Source: Blochmannia endosymbiont of Camponotus sp. (GTDB taxonomy: Bacteria; Pseudomonadota; Gammaproteobacteria; Enterobacterales; Enterobacteriaceae). From it: a stretch of 64,000 bases of DNA. The notes below the pieces were generated by a model. That model had not been told where the DNA came from, made no database searches, and saw only the letters and a list, made by a program, of their open reading frames with translations. Location of the stretch: positions 62,001-126,000 of the forward strand of contig NZ_CP097759.1 in NCBI RefSeq assembly GCF_023586365.1, written 5' to 3'. The position numbers and the translations under genes are program-made. Position 1 is the first letter of the stretch. Each line of letters begins with the position of its first letter. Positions 63,433 to 64,000 of the stretch are shown here, in pieces.

Positions 63433-64000
63433 TATTTTTTTAAATTTCCCAGTGATTTATTTATCAAAAACTTCATTTATATTAAGGGTCTAATTGCAAT
63501 ATTTTTAAGAATAGTAATATTTTAAATAATTGTTTAATTACTAGAAACGGTTTTAATGAGAGAATACTCATTTTATTGCGATGTGATTATATTTATTTTA
63601 TAGATACACGAATGTTAATGATATTAGTAATACTATTTTTTCTTTAAAATGTCAAATAGCAGTAATTGAAGGATAGTAAAAAACATTTTTTCATTGAATA
63701 CACTAATGTATATAATGTTGTTAATAGACGGATTATTAGTGAATAATCCGTCTATTATTATACATATCAAATGTATGGGTTTTTTATTTAAGGTATAATT
63801 ATTGTGACAAATATAAAATTATACTAAATTATAATAAAATATATATATTTTATTGGTTCTTATAGGTCTTGATGGTTTTATTTATAAAAGTGTTATTGCA
63901 TAATCAAGTATAATAGAATTTAATAAGTGTACTTAAATGATGCTATTAAAAATGTATGTTTATACGCACGCGAAATATATTGGAAATATATTTTTGTAGA
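63433..64000. promoter_or_regulatory. Region upstream of trpE
   Basis: 568 bp to the window end, without a recognisable gene. It should hold the trp promoter. No TGG-TGG leader ORF and no attenuator stem with a T-run were found, and no TrpR operator half-sites can be called. A 16-bp hairpin lies at 63722-63757. Confidence 0.5.
63722..63757. repeat. 16-bp perfect hairpin upstream of trpE
   Basis: Arms at 63722-63737 and 63742-63757 (TAATAGACGGATTATT and its complement) with a 4-nt loop, 290 nt before the trpE start. There is no T-run in either direction. It may end a transcript coming from beyond the window or mark the operon boundary. Confidence 0.5.

Noticed and set aside
63433-64000. trpL leader peptide
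   Set aside because: The minus strand here has no tandem TGG codons and no attenuator-like stem with a T-run.

Overview
This window is an extremely AT-rich stretch of a reduced gammaproteobacterial chromosome. Nearly every protein is a clear orthologue of an Escherichia coli protein, and gene order follows several E. coli map segments with genes dropped out. There are no insertion sequences, phage genes or CRISPR arrays. Intergenic DNA is long and decayed, and many genes carry long poly(A) tracts. The retained set (complete tryptophan and histidine operons, mannose PTS, pentose-phosphate and glycolytic enzymes) together with a frameshifted hisH at a poly(A) tract fits an insect endosymbiont of the genus 'Candidatus Blochmannia' (carpenter ants). 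This genus call is inference; B. pennsylvanicus or a close relative is my best guess.

Layout. 1-5.2 kb: the end of folE, then metG (-) and gnd (+). 5.4-14.6 kb: the full histidine operon on the minus strand (hisG-D-C-B-H-A-F-I) with sbcB upstream and gnd downstream, as in E. coli. hisH is broken by a one-base frameshift in an 11-A tract, and a tiny relic of the his leader peptide survives upstream of hisG. 14.8-17.8 kb: tmaR, an arabinose-5-phosphate isomerase gene (gutQ type), tRNA-Asn(GTT), tRNA-Ser(CGA) and tRNA-Ser(GGA). 18-27.1 kb: mdtH, murJ, argS, aspS and mepM. Two perfect 44-nt palindromes lie between the divergent argS and aspS. 27.3-33 kb: pykA, zwf, htpX and cspC. 33-36 kb: manXYZ, with a 37-bp hairpin just after manZ and another hairpin in the manX leader. 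36.5-42.7 kb: yoaE, pabB, tsaB and minCDE. 43.4-48.7 kb: dsbB, gapA, sppA and xthA. 48.7-50.7 kb: a gene desert of about 2 kb. 50.7-56.4 kb: hns, tdk, clsA, tonB and yciC. 56.8-63.4 kb: the trp operon (trpE-G-D-C-B-A, minus strand), with trpG and trpD as separate overlapping genes, and nothing coding after it.

How it works together. The his and trp operons supply amino acids that an ant host would need. manXYZ brings in hexose as a phosphate. pykA, gapA, zwf and gnd run glycolysis and the oxidative pentose-phosphate branch, which supplies NADPH and the PRPP used by both biosynthetic operons. folE and pabB feed folate synthesis. murJ, mepM, gutQ (Kdo precursor) and clsA maintain a Gram-negative envelope, and minCDE positions division. 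Regulation looks minimal: the his leader peptide has only two His codons, no trp leader peptide is visible, and hexR is missing from its usual place between zwf and pykA. H-NS is kept, and TrpE keeps its feedback-inhibition motif.

The most notable observations are the hisH poly(A) frameshift, the relict hisL, a trpG/trpD junction that looks like an ancestral fusion split by loss of one A, and a set of long, near-perfect, unrelated intergenic palindromes, two of them between divergent genes where a terminator role is not obvious.
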